Assembly (NCBI GenBank): GCA_022385805.1
Contig: MU277761.1
Coordinates: 1-64,000 of the forward strand
Origin: Pilatotrama ljubarskyi
Taxonomy: Eukaryota > Basidiomycota > Agaricomycetes > Polyporales > Polyporaceae
Direction of reading: 5' to 3'
Length of the DNA stretch: 64,000 nt
Shown here in pieces: positions 50,125 through 62,480 of the stretch. Numbering within the stretch: position 1 is the stretch's first letter; the number at the start of each line of letters is the position of its first letter. The notes under the pieces are model-generated. The model made no database searches, was not told where the DNA came from, and was given only the letters and a program-made list of their open reading frames with translations. The position numbers were made by a program, and so were the translations under genes.

Positions 50125-53100
50125 TAGTGCTCACCTGCATTGTCGTGCCTCCTCTGCTGTGTCCTCTGTACGTCGTGTGTCAGATCTGTACGCTACGTTG
50201 ACCGTACAGTACTTGCTCGGTTGTCACGTTTGTCTCTTGCGCTAGTCGCCCGTTTTTTGCTGTATTGCCTGCTCAGCAGCTTGTATGTACCGAGTAAGCC
50301 CAGTCCTTCCTTGTGTTCACACAGGCGGCGTAAGGGCCGGGGAATGCCATCGGTGTACACAGGACCGCGTGTCGCCAAGGGTGCAAGACTGATTACCCAT
50401 GAAGTTCATACTCAGGTGCTGGTTGTAGCGGCAGGGCGCGTCTGCGTTGTGAACGTAAAACAGAGCGGCACTGTACAGAAAAGCAAGTCGCGAGCATAAG
50501 AGACCCACGAGCTACTGACAGATGTATATACCGATAAGTAGCGGCGTCGGCGTTCGAGAGTTAGCCGGGATGACGTCCATGAGCGGGCAGGGGACGCCGC
50601 GCCTGCCTCCCTGCCCGTCTTGACCGCCCTTACCACTGACAGACCTCGACGCGATTCCATTGAGCCGTCATTCTTTCCACCGATGATGCGTACCATGGAT
50701 ACGAGGCGTGACGTTTATGCTCTACAGTATATGGTGTACGGATGACCACCGGACGGTGATGGGTAGGGCGGGAGACAGTGCAGGGCTCCCGGTAGCCATG
50801 GCATGTTCATTCCGGATCGCTTGAGCGAGCGTGATCAGGGTGGGAAGACATCTTGTCATGCTGCTTTCCGAGTATGTAAGGATGTCCAGGGTCACTGTTA
50901 CGAGGACCAGGAAGGAAAGCAGCTGACCTGTGAAGGCTTATCTTTGCGCCCGGCGTAGAATTCGCAGTAGCGGTAGGAACTTTGGGGAGACAAAGGAGGC
51001 GTCTGGCGGGCGGTTCGGGAATACGAAGAGACGGTCCGCTATGTTCCGCGGAGGGACCACGTTGGCCGGGGTCGGTCTACGCGAAGCTCCACTGATCACG
51101 ACTAGCAGCGTTTGAGTTAGCGAGTCCGCAAGAGAAAGGAGGAAGGTAAGACACAAAGTTTGGAGGGTCCGTCGAGTAGGATGTCTGGCGAGAACTGTTG
51201 GCCCGGGGAATGAGTGGCGATTGGCCTCCATACTAATAGAGTAAAGACCGACTGACAGAGAAGTCTCCGGATTCTTGCGTTGATCACACAAGCGCACTGG
51301 ATGAGAGCTGTGAAGCTGAAGAGATAGTGAGCAGCAGACTTACGAGCATGAGAGCTCATCTTGCTCTCCGATGTTGGTTCCCGGCTGGCATTTCGTGGCG
51401 GAATTCTTGCATTCGAGTGGGTGAGTACGTCCCGAGAGCTCGCTGCAATGCGAGAGCTCAGGAGACTGTCAGACCGCTTCTTACGCTGTTCGACGACCCT
51501 CAAGTCAATGACGGAGGGCAACCATATGTACAGCGTCTTGGTGGGATTCACAACCTCCCAGCGCGCTGCTTGCAGCATGCCGGGGCAATAGCGAGATTCC
51601 TGAGCAACCCTTCAAGCAAGAAGATGCACAATGGCTTGATCACAGCCACTGGACCACCAGGTCCGGGAGGTCTGCTCTGAAGGTGAGATGACAGGTTCAA
51701 GCATGTACGGAGCGTTCCCCCAGAAACGGCCCAGAGATGCGCGGCGGCGATCTTTCCGTGAGAGCGCCGTACCTTCAGGATCATTGTCGGCGGAAGTAAG
51801 TATCTGCCCGCAAACGTGGGACATCAGCGAGCGTGATAGAGTAAGTGTAGAGGCCTTTACTACTATGTCCAGATGTTGCGTGATGGACGACCTGTTTCGA
51901 GCAGATCTCAGTGTTGATAACTCCGCGTTGCCCATAGCGCCGGACACGCGGAGCCCTGGACAACAGCTGCAAGTCGACAAACTGCGATTCCGACCGCTCG
52001 GGGAATCACATATCATACATGAACCGGGACATGACTGTAGGAAGGAGAAGCGCGCAGCGTGGACCGTCGTCGTGTTTGATGCATCTTGAAACGCGCATCG
52101 AGAGGCTCGGAAAATATTGGAGCCCAGGATCAAGAAACGTAGGTGCACATTGGAGGGACGCGGTCGCACTCGGTCGCGCGGAGCGTGGAGAAATGCATCA
52201 GGAGAGAGCGATGGGCAGTGCAGGAAGAAGATGGGACATGCGGCCGATCCGTTAATCCTGAGGAGGCCGGACGGAGCAAAGGGCAGTGAGGCGCAGACGA
52301 GCGAGTGCCAGCAGAGCTCGTGCAGTGCGCCGGCCGGGGTCGGAGCGGACAAGATGGATGTCTGCGATGCCGACGGCTTCTCCGTGTGATATCACACTCG
52401 ATCCGATCGGCTGCCATATGCTCACTCGATCGGGCCAAATCTTCCCCTAATCGGGAAAGCACACGCGCACCCAGCGTCAGGCACAGCTCCCAGTCGTCCT
52501 CGGTGCCTCGCGTTCAATGTTCTACGCCCTTGTCGATGAACGTTCTACCCAGAGACCCTGACCAGTATACACGCGGATGAAGGATAGTGCACCCAGGCAA
52601 GACTAATTCAAGTCAGTACCGTCTCATCGGATGGATTCTGGACACACCCTCACCTGAACTCGTCTCACGCTAGCCATAGGGTGCTCAGGCCGCGCCTGCT
52701 GCAGTATGTGGTGGACTGCTTTCCGGCGAAAGAGGTACACGCGAGCTCGGAACGGCTGCTGTGCTGATGCGTATCGTACTTACGCGAGGGACATCAAGTG
52801 CTGCAACGTAAGATTCGCTCGCCTACAGGCATACGCGCACTTCCTCGTCAAAATGTAGCCCTTCCACGATGATGCGCCGTGTTTGTCGCAAGCGACTTAC
52901 CCTTGCAGTCCTGTACGTTCCTCTTCAGCTACTCGATCCGCGCAATGTTCTTGCCGCCCATCAGTGATCCATGTCCTCCCAAAATCCACGACCGTTGCCC
53001 GGTCCCCAGCTCATAGAGCCAGGGTCGCAGACGTTCTATCGCCAACGATCATAGTTCACGTCAGATCGTTGGGGTAGTAGCTTACCGTCCAGTCAAGCCT

Positions 53101-55599
53101 CGCTTATCGCGTTCGAAAGGGCCGCTTTGCAGTGAGAGGAATCGCACAACTTGCGGATTGCTTGCCGTATATCGTCCGGCGTTGACGAAACTGCGTACTG
53201 GTAAGCCAGTCCAACTATCCCCGGGCGAACTGGGCGCCTTCGCCACGCCTGTGAGGCTCCCCTTCTGCTCGGCAGTCTCGAGTAACAAGGGACGCTTTCC
53301 AGATAGGCTCAGCGACTGCTGGCTCTTGCGCCGAAGTCCACGTCACGCGTTTCACCCGCTGGACTGGGACGTTGTGGGCCTGTGGCACTGCAGTGCGCTC
53401 ACAACGTTCAACTTAATCTGTCAGGGCGCTCCGTGCGACGCTGTGATCGTGCCCAACGATAAATGATGGGTACCTTCAGTCGGTCCTCTCGGGCTTGGCT
53501 TGCGCAGGGATGTTCATGATACATACTGCGTATTAGTAGGCAAAATACATGCAAAGCTGTCGGCTAGCATCATGGATCACTAACGCGCTCTGCAGATACC
53601 GGGAGGTTCTCTGCCCGGGACCGCGTCTCGCATACGGTCACAAGCGTCGGAACGCGCAGCGAGAATGCTGGACGTGGGTGTGGCCGGTGGGACGTCTTAC
53701 ATGAAGCTTTCGCATCACGTCTCATCGTGCCCCCAAACGCACCCGATACATGCACGAGTTCGGCGCGAAATGCGAGATTCATTTCGCTCACCGCGAACTA
53801 TGCACTCTTTTGCGACGGTTTTGGTCGTTATGCAAGCGCAGGACGGATCGCGAGGTGAGCAAAGCGCAAGTGCGATAATACAATGCATATGTGGGTTCAG
53901 CCGTGGACCAGGTGTGCTCTCGAGAGTATGGAGGGCAGTCTGCTAGTCGGTCAATGATTCCTCCTGCACCCTGCGTCCGGAGTATCATCGCTTCGCGGCG
54001 GGCCATATCAGCGGGCGCATCGGGGCTGATTGACATACCCGCCTCCGAGATCAAGCAGTGCCGCGCCTGGCGGCCGCCCCATGTGGATCGAGATGGGACT
54101 CGATGTGGCTGAGTTCACTATCGTTCAGGCGGAGCGTGCACCCCGTCGATCGACATCAGTCCGTGGCTGCGTGGGCGGACGCACCTATATTATTGTGAGC
54201 ACGGCTTGGCACGGAGCGGCTAAGCGGTTGAGGAGGGGTAACCTGAGGGACTCATTTCGGAACGTCCGTTGCTACGAGGGACGATGCATATGCTGGGACG
54301 AAGCTGGACTAGGTCCTGTTAGTCTCTAATTTCTCTCGACGGGGAGGAGTGGCCCCGGCGCGAGTTTTGCCTACATGCAGCGAGCCCGAGCGCGCAGATG
54401 CGTCCTGCCTATTGGGGAGGGGGGCTGCTGCCGCGGGCGCTGTCGCACGCATGGGGGGCAAAGGGAACTCGGCGTCGCTCGTCACGGGCGCCATCTAAGA
54501 TGGTCTGATTAGAGAGCAGAAGTTGCGATGACCGCATGGGATCTGCGGACGTGCATGTGTTTCAGGTTGTGCGGGGGAGGAAGCTTTGACTGGGGAGGAA
54601 GCCCTGAAAATCATGCCGGCCGGTGCGCATCATGCAGCGCATGGGTGCATAGAGGACGCCTGTGCGCCGACGCGACGTGCGCGCTGTCGGAGGCGAACCT
54701 TTGGCTCAAGAGTTGGAGGCGGTAAAGGAGACGCGGCGAGTCGCGTGGCAGATGCACGCGAGGATACGCAGAGATCTTATACGAAACGCAAGAGCAGATG
54801 GACAGACGCGCCGGAACGTACGGGACCGGAGCTCAGCTAGGAGGGTGTTGTACAAAGGAAGCTCTCTTGGTAGCGTGCATCAGGAGGAGATGGCGTTACA
54901 GGACGTGGTGCACTGGCATAGCCGCCGCGATACATGGATGCGAGACTGAGGAGCTGTGCTGGTGCTTGTGACGGATGAGGGCGGGAGGGGTGGTATGTCT
55001 GAGAGGCGGAAGAGGCCGGGGTGAGTCGCGGGGGGAGGGGCGTGGACGATCAGGCTTCTGGTGGCGAGCACAGCCCCGGGGGACGCAGAGAGGAGGTCGA
55101 GAGAGCCGCAAGGACGTCGAGAGCGATATTCCGCGGCCATTCATTAGTCATTCCGATACCATCGCGGAAATCCGAGCCGCCGTAGCCTAACGCTCTCGGC
55201 AGATCGCGCCGCTACCGAGGCCCGGGGCAGCGTCGTCGGCACAGACGCCCGCGAACAGGGGAAGCACCATTGTAATACGAGGCCGTTGTCGCTCGACGGG
55301 TGCAGCTGCTGGGTGGCGAAGAGAGTGCTGGCGACACGCGACGTCGCAGAGACGAGACGAGCGTCGAAAGAGAGTGCTGGGCTCGCAGGGATCGATGCGT
55401 CGGGGATGATTGGCCGGAGTGAGAGAGGATAGGGATGGCTCATCTGACTGAGTGATGGGGCCTCGCAGCGTTTGTCGGTGTTGGCCAGGCGCTGTGCTCG
55501 CCGATTCGTTCGTTTGGGCTCTTGCCTTGGGTCGCCACGTTCCGTAACATCCGAGTCCGACTGCTCACTACAAGTACAATCCTCCACTACTTAATCCCA
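50125..55599. other. Gene-poor 5.5-kb region
   Basis: The largest stretch without a confident gene. Open frames are many, short and overlapping on both strands, with none matching a known family. One block of exon-like pieces on the minus strand (52650-53288) is described separately. A minus-strand frame at 53788-54054 encodes a plausible but unrecognised peptide. The region may hold regulatory DNA, decayed genes or lineage-specific transcripts. Confidence 0.35.
52650..53288 (-). pseudogene. Possible relic of a spliced gene, family unknown
   Basis: Four consecutive minus-strand pieces look like exons bounded by good donors. In order: 53288 to about 53090 (VRSFVNAGRYTASNPQVVRF, then GG-CG|GTAAGC); about 53030-52905 (LYELGTGQRSWILGGHGSL, RIE-stop-LKRNVQDCK, then GTAAGT); about 52826-52785 (SESYVAALDVPR then GTAAGT); about 52760-52655 (FRARVYLFRRKAVHHIL, RRVQ then GTGAGG). 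The second contains an in-frame TAG and the frames cannot all be joined, so it appears decayed. GGHG resembles a metallo-hydrolase loop, but that is weak. It could also be a real gene that I have mis-spliced. Confidence 0.25.
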
Positions 55600-55845
55600 A
55601 TGTCCTCCTCCTCCCCGCCCGCCTCCTACTCCGCCGTTCCTTTCGCCTCTTCCGCCCCTCTCCTCCTTCCCCTTCTCCCCCCTTTCCCCCCCTCAGGGCC
55701 CGCGTCTGGCGCAGCGTCTAATCCCCGCCCCCCGACGCGCCTCTCCCGCCCAGCATCCTTGGTTTTTCCCCCTTTTCCGCAGCTGTCCTCCCCCGCTCCC
55801 CGTGCCCGTCTTTCTCTTGTCTTTTCTACCCTACTATTTTTGTAA
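55600..55845 (+). promoter_or_regulatory. Upstream ORF overlapping the Zn2Cys6 gene start (TAATG)
   Basis: An 81-codon frame starting ATGTCCTCC lies in a pyrimidine-rich leader and ends with TAA at 55843-55845. The main ATG begins at 55845, so stop and start share one base. The encoded peptide is Ser/Pro/Leu-rich and probably not functional in itself. If the transcript starts upstream of 55600, the arrangement would make the regulator depend on reinitiation or leaky scanning. The transcription start is unknown, so this is conditional. Confidence 0.4.
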
Positions 55846-58130
55846 TGGCCGAGGAGCGGAAACCCACTTCTTCCACCGGCCCGGCACCGCTCCAGCGAGG
55901 TACGCACCCCCGACCGCTCTCAGGCTCAGCCTGAGCCCCCGCCTCTGCTCACCATGCTGTGCCCACACTCGCACACATTCTCATACAGGAAAGGCCTGTC
56001 TCCGCTGTCGGAAGCGAAAGATGGTCAGCTCCTCCTCTCCCCCGTCCACATCGTGTTCCTCGCTCACGCGTTTCCTCTTCCACACAGCGATGCGACGGAA
56101 TGAAGCCCGCCTGCGTTCAGTGCGTCCGCGCAAAGAAGGCGGACGCGTGCGAATACGACGACGGCAAAGGCAAGACGCGAACGCAGATCATGCGAGAGCA
56201 CATCGCCCGTCTCGAGATGCGTGTCAGAGAGCTCGAGAACCCAGAGCAGTCCGCACCCTCCATGACGCTCTTCGACCCCCACGCCCTCTCTCCGTACTAC
56301 TCAGAGTCGTCCTCGTCCTCCAGCTACGACTCCCCCGGCAAGCTCAGCTACTCTGCATCCGCCTCACCTACCCCCTTCCCTCTCGGTGAACCGGACCATC
56401 GCAACATGCTTAGCCCCTTGAGCATCGCCACGCCTGAGGTCGACCCTGCCGCATGGGAGTCGCTCAACTTCTCAGTGGGTTCTGTGACAGCTTCGGTCTT
56501 TGACCCACGTTCTCATGTGCCGCAGGACTTGTCGTCTGTTCCCGCAGTTGGCAGCTCGTTCAATGGCATGGAAGCACCACCCCTCGATCACATACTGTCA
56601 GTGTCCGGTTGGCGACCTAATCTACCCGACTTACTGACTAGTTCGACGCAGGTTGGAGATCTTCATCCCCCACCGTCACCAGTGCGGTCTCGACGTTCAC
56701 GTCGGTCGTCTACGCGATTCTCTCGGTCTCCCTCCTAATGAGCAGCGCCACCCAGTGCTCATGAACGCCATCTTCCTTTGGGCGTGCTATCTCTCCCGGC
56801 CTGGGTCGCTCAGCCAGTACGAGCAGCTTTATCTGGCGCGCACCACGGCTGCCCTCGGCGACGCCATGCAGTACACGTCAAAAGTCGTGGATCTCATCCA
56901 GGCTTGCTGCATGCTCTCTCTCTACTACCTGTCGAATGGTCGCTTGCTAGAGGGCAGTTACTACTCAGCTGCGGCGTCCACGATGGCTATCCAGTGCCGC
57001 CTGCACCAGATTGGCTCAGAGTCCCAGTCGATGAACGTCGACACGTGGGACGCGTCGTTCGAGCTGCCACCGCCAAAGGATAACGTCGAGCGCGGTGAGA
57101 GAATCGCGACGTTCTGGCAAGTCTACAACTTGGACCGGTGCTGGTCCGTGGTGCTGCGGAGGCCTGCAACACTGCCCGACAGTGATCATCCATTGGCTTC
57201 CATCACCACGCCCTGGCCGCAGCGCATCGAGGATTACGAGAACGTGAGCTTAAGCTTCATGCGGTCTCGTGAGAAACACGGCTGATCACTTCCTCAGGAG
57301 GACCTGGACATCCGTAGCGGCTCGCCCACCATCCGTGGCTTCTTTGTCCAGCAGGGCCAGTCGAGCTCGCTGAACGGTTTCTCGACCAACGCACTGCGCG
57401 TCAAGGCGTCCGCGCTCTTCGAGAGCGCCCATCGACTGTCATCAAGCTGGAGTCCCCGTGAGTCACCGGCGTCGGATCCGCTACCGCCCGTCAGCTGCTA
57501 ATACCGATGTCGCCGCTGAACAGGCTCCCTCACGTCGAGCTCGTTCTCTGAAAACTTCGCGGCATTCGAGCACAGAATCATCCGATTCACGACGACGCTC
57601 CTTCCCTTGCACCAAGTGGGGGGAGCCATCCCCGACGACAAGTACGCGCTCATCGTAATTCACAGCCTGGCTCACGCGTCCATGATACGCCTGCATGCCC
57701 CCTTCATGCGGGACGACGGCGTCTCGCGCGAGAAGTCGCTGCGCGCTGCACGGGCTTTGATTCATCTCACGAAGCTCGTGACAGACCCCGACTTCGAGTT
57801 CCTTGATCCTGTCATCGGCGTGCGTCTATTATCTTGCTGACTCTTTTTTCGAGGCGCTGACGGCCTGCGTCGGATAGTCGTGTTGGGCAAGCGCTGCGAA
57901 GGTGCTCGAAAACGAGCTGACGCGGCTCCAGTCATCGTGGCCAGACCCCTTGAACACTATGGAGGTCCGTTCGGATCTGGAGGCTCTGCTCTACGTGATG
58001 ACCAAACTTGGCGCCAAGTTTCCTCTCATCGGTACGTCCCTACATATTTCGTGCAGCGGTCGCGCAGGGCTCACCAGTCTCCTCAGCATACCACTCAGCA
58101 AAAGTCCAACGCTGCTTGGACGGTGAATAG
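55845..58130 (+). CDS. Zn(II)2Cys6 transcription factor with fungal-specific domain
   Basis: The first exons are 55845-55899, 55989-56023 and one beginning at 56088; the stop is at 58128-58130. The zinc cluster is assembled across two introns: CLRCRKRKM-RCDGMKPACVQC followed by a last Cys in KADACEY, giving the six-Cys pattern of Gal4-type domains. A coiled-coil segment (REHIARLEMRVRELE) follows for dimerisation, then a Ser/Pro-rich linker. The middle region (LLEIFIPHRHQCGLDVH, HPVLMNAIFLWACYLS, MLSLYYLSNGRLLEGSYY, FWQVYNLDRCWSVVLRRP) is the fungal-specific transcription factor domain. The end is placed at AYHSAKVQRCLDGE, matching the usual 'AY-AKVQ' ending. The binding site is likely CGG triplets; the target genes are unknown. 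Confidence 0.88.
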
Positions 58131-59474
58131 AGGAACCTCGTCACGGCCCTCTACGACTATAGCACGCAAGAGCTCTCGGTGTGCCGGCGGTCTCCAGGAC
58201 CCCCCGCAGCCGTGTCTCTTCCAGGACACAGTCATGCAACTCACGTTCGATTACGAACTATCACGCTCGTTCTTCCTTCTTTTTCTTCAAGCTGTTGTAC
58301 CGGCGCTGCATGGCCGCCACCTCTGCGCTTCGAGAGCATCATCTTTCGGACCGCGTCCACCCACTTTTTCGGACTATCCACATCGTTGGGCCTACGACGG
58401 ACTTGTTACATCTTTCTCGGACAATGCCTCCGTGCCGGACTTGCGTTCGATTACATCAACTCGCACGGACTAACCCACTGTATCTACTTGCACGTGTCAT
58501 CGGACTAATCCCCTCGTCGGACTACTCGTACCAAGTACTCGCATCACTGTACTCCTAGACAATCGCACCTCGCAGCTTTTTTCATCATTCCCGCGGACGA
58601 TTCGGACCTATTGCACAATTCATATAACTTCCTACATTCCACAATACCTAGTGTAGTTCTCCGTACCACGTACGCTCCTATCGCTAGTCGGTCTTGCTTT
58701 GCACGCACCCCCCTCCCGCCACGCGGTTCGGCGGCTCGCAGTCGCCTTCTACTCCGCCCGTCTCGAAGGCACGGACTTCCTCCGTTACATTCTTTTGAAC
58801 CGTTCACCGCTCGGACGTTCCTTTTCATGCTGGCCAGTTTATGTAGCTTCGCCGGACATTACCCCAGGGACTTTGCAGGCCGCCGTGCTCGGACTTCTCG
58901 ACTCTCGCTGCCGCTACGTAGCCATACCGGACTATATTGAATACCTACGTACACCGATGTCAAGCGAAGAAGAATTACAATACCACTCAGAGTTCTGGAC
59001 TGCTTCCTACAACTGTCCGAACTCGTTTCTCGACTGCGCCGAACGCCTTCGGGCCTGCACGAGGCAAATCCAGAGTCTTCTGTGACATGGCGTTCCTGGA
59101 CGGTGGCTTTTGTGCTGAACGCTCGCTTCCGACGCCGGAACCCGCAGCAACAGGCCGCATGGACCTGCTTCGTGTGGGACGCACCGCCGCACAGCATCGT
59201 CGAGGAACTACGTTATGCTCAGTCGCAGCGTAGTAGCCTCGTTTGTTCCGAACGAGAGCGATCCTGCAAGCATCTGCGGCGACATTCGACTCGACCGTCT
59301 GGCGTGTGAAACCAACTATGAAAGGTACCTGTGAGCTCCGCCACTGGGCTTGGTGAATGCAGAGGTGCACTCACCCGGCCTCGACACCATACATGGTACT
59401 CAACGTGGCGGCTGCCCTTGCGCGCTCCGTCCTGCGACATGCAACCGAAGACGTACATGATCGAACGTGGCCAA
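58131..59474. other. 3' flank of the Zn2Cys6 gene with a CGGAC cluster
   Basis: No convincing gene. Between 58347 and 58932 the pentamer CGGAC occurs 15 times on the plus strand, in no fixed frame or spacing, against an expectation of about one by chance. Possibilities include a long 3' untranslated region, a non-coding RNA, or a cluster of binding sites. Confidence 0.45.
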
Positions 59475-60450
59475 TCAAGAGAGCCCCGCGACCCCCTCGA
59501 ACCACCGCACCACAGAGGCGACTTTCCGCACTGCTGCGTCGCTCAGGCCCAGTCGGAGGTCGGGACGAAGCCGCGCGTCCTGGGGCACCGAAGGAAGCGT
59601 ACGGTAGCAGATCTCCATCTTCGATTTCAATTGGGGCGATGCAGAGAGACTGATAGGTATGGTGGCCATTGTGCCGCCTTGCTCAGGTTCCCATGATGTG
59701 AGCACGTCTGCAGATTGTCGCCCTCGTGAGCGTCCGAGATACGCCAGTATATCTGAGAGATAAGGGAACACACTTTCTAGGAGGACAATGTCGCCCTTCT
59801 TCACCGACGGCGCGGATACCTCAGGGTTCAGCCCTCCCCAGTCCTCCGCTATCTCACGCCAGGCGGTTAATTTGCAGATGCCGCCGGATTCGTCCCCCAG
59901 GATGAGCTTCAACAAGGCGATTTCTTTCCCGGCTTCAGGACCCTTCTTGATACGGATCGAGTCAGGGCCGTCGACCTCGAGGACCGCAGTCAGAACGCAG
60001 ACTTTGTGAGATGTCTTCGGGGCTTGTCTGGCCCGCGCAGCCTGAGCGTGGTTGATCAGCTCGTCTAGCGACATGATGTTGTGAAGGCTGAAATGGAAGG
60101 CGGGAAACTGCGCAATAGATGAGGCGTCGGAATAGTTGTAAGACTCCGTCTCCTGGGTGTCTTGGGTCTCCTTTTGCGATCGTACACGGGACATGCTGAC
60201 TGATGGACGAAGGAAAGTGATGTCGCCTCTCGAGCGCGACTGTTCTTGAGTGGCTTGCGTAGTCTGCGGCCATGTAATGACGGTCGTTTGCCCCTCTAAA
60301 AACGGTTAGCATGGCGCCGCTAGATAGGCATGCAGAACACGATGCACCTGGCTGGACTGCTCCATTTCCGCCCGACGTATTCTCAAAGTCTGGCTCCGCA
60401 AAATCATCCTCGCCTTGGGACCCTCCAAAGATTACATTCTCGTACATCAT
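59475..60450 (-). CDS. Predicted nucleic-acid-binding (OB-fold-like) protein
   Basis: Two exons (60450-60348 and 60295-59475) give 307 residues. The N-terminal ~95 residues are acidic and Gln/Thr/Ser-rich (GSQGEDDFAEPDFEN, TWPQTTQATQEQ). Residues about 130-250 have the alternating hydrophobic strands of an OB fold: HKVCVLTAVLEVDGP, IALLKLILGDESGGICKLTAW and KKGDIVLLESV, which recall single-stranded DNA-binding proteins of the RPA type. No clear orthologue is recognised. It could be a telomere, recombination or RPA-like accessory factor; that is inference from fold only. Confidence 0.55.
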
Positions 60451-61174
60451 GGAAATTCTCCGGCTCGCGGCGGCAAGGGTCGCCGGCGGTAATGTGAGCG
60501 GGATCGTTCTGGGACTGCGAGAAGTTACTGTGCGCCATTGAAATGCAGCACACGGCTCCTCCGCATCCGTAGCTGCGGGGGCGCCACAGAAGACATGGTA
60601 TCGAGTCATCGCTGCAGCTCGCGGGTCTGGTGACCGCGCGGTGGTTTGAGGAGTACTGCACTTGCGGCTACGGAGCAGTTAGAGATGCCAATGATAAAGC
60701 GCGGTTCACATACTGTGAGTTATCAGGCCGCAGGCGAGGGAAGTATAGGGTCGAGTTTCCCGAATGTTCAACGGCGCTGACAAGGTGGACGTCACAGAAC
60801 AGACTTCAGGTCTTCAGCGCCGACGGGTGATTCTGATGCGAACGAGCTTGAGAGGGAATGCCGGACAAGCTCTGGGTGCGAAAGCGGTGAAGCACACGGC
60901 CTATTTGACTGCAGCGCAAAGGACGGCCAACAGGTCCCCTGTATGTGAACGACGAGGCGTTGCGGGACCGTCGACGCCGTCGAGGACGGGCGAACTTGAC
61001 CGACTCCGAGTCGAACCTACTGCCTACCAGAGCCACGTGGCGGCAGTGTATGCACATCCACAAGCGCCCTTCAAGCGCCCATTTGCAGACGCGCCCATCG
61101 ATCACGTAAGCAACTCAGCCCTTCAGCCCGCCCAAGTTTTCGACGACGACAACGACATCCTCAAGCACGACAAC
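60451..61174. other. Divergent intergenic region
   Basis: Between the OB-fold-like gene (minus) and RPL14 (plus), carrying both promoters. No other feature seen. Confidence 0.45.
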
Positions 61175-61948
61175 ATGCCGGTGAGTGTCCAAATGCTGCC
61201 AGTCCGTCCTAGGGAGTGCTTGGATTGCTGTCGGGTCGATTCTGGGTGGAAGGGAGGCGGAAATTGGGCTGGATGGCAAGGCGGATGTTTGGATGACATC
61301 TGGTTACTTGGGCGGCACAGACTGTTCTGGCATGGCCTCGGGCACCTCTGCACATTCTCTGGACAGCGCTGGGCAGCATCGGGGTAGCGACAGCAAGCTC
61401 TAATGCCGTTTGTCCCGCAGGCACAACCATCAAACTTCAAGCGTTTCGTCGAGGTCGGCCGTGGTACGTTAATTCTCGTGTATGGCTGCTCCCGCCCTCA
61501 GACTTAAGACTACGCGACTTTCAGTCGTGCTCATCAAGTCCGGTCCTCATGAAGGTCGCATTGCTGTGATCGCGGAGATCATTGACCACAACCGGGTACG
61601 CACAAGCATTACTATCCCTGGAAGTGACGACGTCCTCATACCCATCCCTAGGCTCTCATTGACGGCCCTACCACTGGTGTCCCCCGCCAGGCCTTCCCCT
61701 ACCGCCACATGACCCTCACGCCCTTCGTCCTCTCCTCTCTCCCCCGCGGTGCCGGCACTGGCGTCATCCGCAAGCACCTCGAGAAGGACGGCACCGTCGA
61801 GAAGTGGAACAAGTCCGCCTGGGCGCAGAAGCGGGAGGCGATCGCGAAGCGGAGGTCGCTCAACGACTTCGAGCGCTTCTGCGTGATGCTCGCGAAGAAG
61901 GCGCGGAGAGATCAGGTCCGCAAGACCCTCGCGAAGGCTTCTGCGTAA
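61175..61948 (+). CDS. RPL14: 60S ribosomal protein L14 (eL14)
   Basis: Four coding exons (61175-61180, 61421-61463, 61525-61595, 61652-61948) give 138 residues, the usual fungal length. The first exon codes only Met-Pro and is followed by a 240-nt intron, a common layout for fungal ribosomal protein genes. Conserved blocks: SNFKRFVEVGRVVLIKSGPH, IAVIAEIIDHNRALIDGPTT and VPRQAFPYRHMTLTPF, then a basic C-terminal helix (KREAIAKRRSLNDFERF, RRDQVRKTLAKASA). It is a structural component of the large ribosomal subunit. Confidence 0.93.
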
Positions 61949-62480
61949 ACTGCCGTCGGGATGCCGTCGTTCGTCCTTGTTGGGTCGCGGGTGCAGCCGG
62001 TGGGGGCCGGACTGGAGCTCGGGAGAGCGGTAAAATCGTTGGAGGATGCGCTGCCAGGACCGCATTCTCGTTATTGCACACGTCGTATGTCTACTGTGTT
62101 GTCTATGTACTCTCACCATGCCCCCATGACGTGGATCGTTCACTCTGCAACCAGTTGGATCGCTTCGCGGATAGTCCTGTACACCTGGTGCTACCGACTA
62201 TTCAGGCACAACCGCCCGCACTGCATGATCTCGTCTCAGGTAGCGTAGCCAATCTTCTGACAGATCAATAGTCGTGGATTCGGGACTATAGTAGTTAGTA
62301 CATGAACTGGTGGGTAACGCATCAAAGGTGAGTAAGGGCGTGGTACAGTAATGCAGACAATGTCATCAAGCACGCCCTGTTGGGCGTTGCATCAAGGCCT
62401 GTCAACCGGTGCTGCGTGAGTACGTGTCAACGAAAGGGATGAGGGCAGTGATACGCCGATACTCACAAGCAGCAGTACCA
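61949..62480. other. Convergent intergenic region
   Basis: 3' ends of RPL14 and the FIT2-like gene. Nothing else seen. Confidence 0.45.

Noticed and set aside
51612..52352. Minus-strand frame of 246 codons
   Set aside because: No recognisable domains, Ser/Arg/Cys-rich composition and overlapping frames on the other strand.
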